A DNA stretch of 64,000 nucleotides. Source: Petrolisthes cinctipes. Taxonomy: Eukaryota; Arthropoda; Malacostraca; Decapoda; Porcellanidae. The translations under genes were made by a program, and so were the position numbers. The DNA is taken from NCBI GenBank assembly GCA_033782935.1, contig JAWQEG010000710.1, positions 1,488,001 through 1,552,000 of the forward strand, written 5' to 3'. The notes below the pieces were generated by a model. It was not told the DNA's origin. It worked only from the letters and a program-made list of their open reading frames with translations, and did not search any database. Positions within the stretch are counted from its first letter, which is position 1, and every line of letters begins with the position of its first letter. Of this stretch, positions 63,101 to 64,000 are shown one piece after another.

Positions 63101-64000
63101 TAGAATATTTTCATAATATAGGCCCAAAACATGCTAAAAATTGATATTTTAGGTGCTCAAAGTCGATATCTCAAATTCAGGCCCAAAACTTCCGAAAATT
63201 CGATATTTCGGGGTCCCAGAAGCGATCTGTACATGCCTACTCCGTGTTAGAGTATTTTTAAAATACAGGCCCAAAACATACTGTAAATCGATCTTTTAGG
63301 TGCCCAAAAGTCGAAATGTGCAAGCATCTTCTGAAATTCAGGCTCCAAACACCCGAAAATTCGATATTTTAGGGTCCCACAAGCGATCTGTACATAACTA
63401 CTCCGTGTTAGAGTATTTTCAAAATACAGGCCTAAAACATGCTGAAAATCGATATTTTAGGTGCCCAAAGTTAATATGTGTATGCATCTTCTGCACCCGT
63501 TTATATCCCAAATTCAACCTCAAAACATCCGATAATTCGATATTTTGGGGTCCCAGAAGCGATTTGTACATGCCTACTCTGTGTTAGAGTATTTTCAGAT
63601 ACAGGCCCAAAACATACTGAAAATCGATCTTTTAGGTGCCCAAAAGTCGATATGTGCATGCATCTTCTGTACCCGTTTATATCTCAAATTCAGGCTCCAA
63701 ACACCCGAAAATTCGATATTTTGGGGTCCAAGAAACGATCTGTACATGCCTACTCCATGTTAGAGTATTTTCAAAATACAGGCCCAAAACATGCTGAAAA
63801 TCGATATTCTAGGTTCCCAAAGTCAATATGTGCATGCATCTTCTGTATCCGTTTATATCTCAAATTCAGGCTCAAAACACCCGAAAATTTGATATTTTGG
63901 GGTCCCATAAGCGATTTGTACATGCCTACTCAGTGCTAGAATATTTTCAAAAAATAGGCCCAAAACATGCTAAAAATTGATATTTTAGGTGCCCAAAGTC
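60180..64000 (+). repeat. 4.06-4.4 kb tandem duplication, copy 2 (cut by window end)
   Basis: It matches 55,970-59,955. Relative to copy 1 it lacks 147 bp at about 61,051-61,080 (one short repeat period, both ends inside GGGGTCCCA, as expected of unequal exchange) and 16 bp at 63,333/63,334 (TACCCGCTTATATCTC in copy 1). The identity is otherwise very high. The array continues past the window end. Confidence 0.86.

Larger units (their letters stand above)
1..64000 (+). repeat. 176-bp satellite array, head-to-tail, whole window
   Basis: Every stretch I read, apart from two inserts near 3.9 and 7.4 kb, is a variant of one 176-bp monomer. Landmarks in order are AAAACATGCT, TCGATATTTT, a TGCATGCA palindrome, TACCCGTTTATAT, AAATTCAGGCTC, AAAACACCCG, TTCGATATTTTGGGG, AGCGATCTGTACATGCC, and a TTTTCAAAATA-type linker. 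The period is directly measurable: matching landmarks at 51,593 and 51,769 are 176 bp apart. All monomers lie in the same orientation and I saw no inverted block. The average spacing including short forms is about 168 bp, giving roughly 380 monomers. Known context: tandem satellites near nucleosome-repeat length are typical of eukaryotic centromeres and heterochromatin. Centromere function itself is inferred, not shown. There is no unique sequence longer than the two inserts, so no gene is expected in any gap. Confidence 0.98.

Noticed and set aside
1..64000. CRISPR array or bacterial tandem repeats
   Set aside because: Repeats are contiguous 176-bp variants with no unique spacers, no cas genes and no prokaryotic genes nearby.
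1..64000. Human or primate alpha satellite
   Set aside because: The monomer is 176 bp with different sequence, an 88-bp dimer structure and no true CENP-B box.

Overview
This window is one uninterrupted satellite DNA array. I see no protein-coding gene, tRNA, rRNA, CRISPR array, origin or bacterial-type operon anywhere in its 64 kb. The basic unit is a 176-bp monomer, about 40% GC in the consensus I derived by eye. All monomers run head to tail in one orientation, and I estimate about 380 of them. This points to a eukaryotic nuclear genome, most likely a centromeric, pericentromeric or heterochromatic block. The 176-bp length is typical of centromere satellites in plants and many animals. I do not recognise the family well enough to name the organism.

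The monomer is an old dimer. Its two 88-bp halves align without gaps at about 67% identity (59 of 88 in my hand consensus). Three short monomer forms recur: 147 bp (a 29-bp deletion in the first half), 158 bp (an 18-bp deletion in the second half) and 129 bp (both). These deletions mark the higher-order repeats (HORs), and HOR lengths fit sums of 176 minus these deletions plus a few single-base indels.

Layout, with boundaries approximate to tens of bases: 1-860, a rearranged mosaic of the next HOR; 860-10,540, three copies of a 3.3-3.6 kb HOR, two of which carry the same 190-200 bp inserted element with a poly(T) tract (a SINE-like retroposon on the minus strand); 10,660-12,190, three 509-bp trimer HORs; 11,690-13,670, two 989-bp hexamer HORs; 13,415-26,970, a near-identical 6,724-bp tandem duplication of about 40 monomers per copy; 26,930-40,225, shorter HORs of about 852, 1,364, 2,709, 834 and 1,559 bp; 40,225-55,220, a mosaic of the same subfamilies with long-range matches at 1,668, 3,870, 3,410, 9,145 and 704 bp; 55,220-64,000, a 4.06-4.4 kb tandem duplication cut by the window end.

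Nothing here works together as genes. The biology is that of a satellite homogenised by unequal exchange at several nested scales. It contains one foreign insertion, later copied as part of an HOR. The many translatable reading frames are by-products of a repeat with few stop codons and are not annotated as genes.
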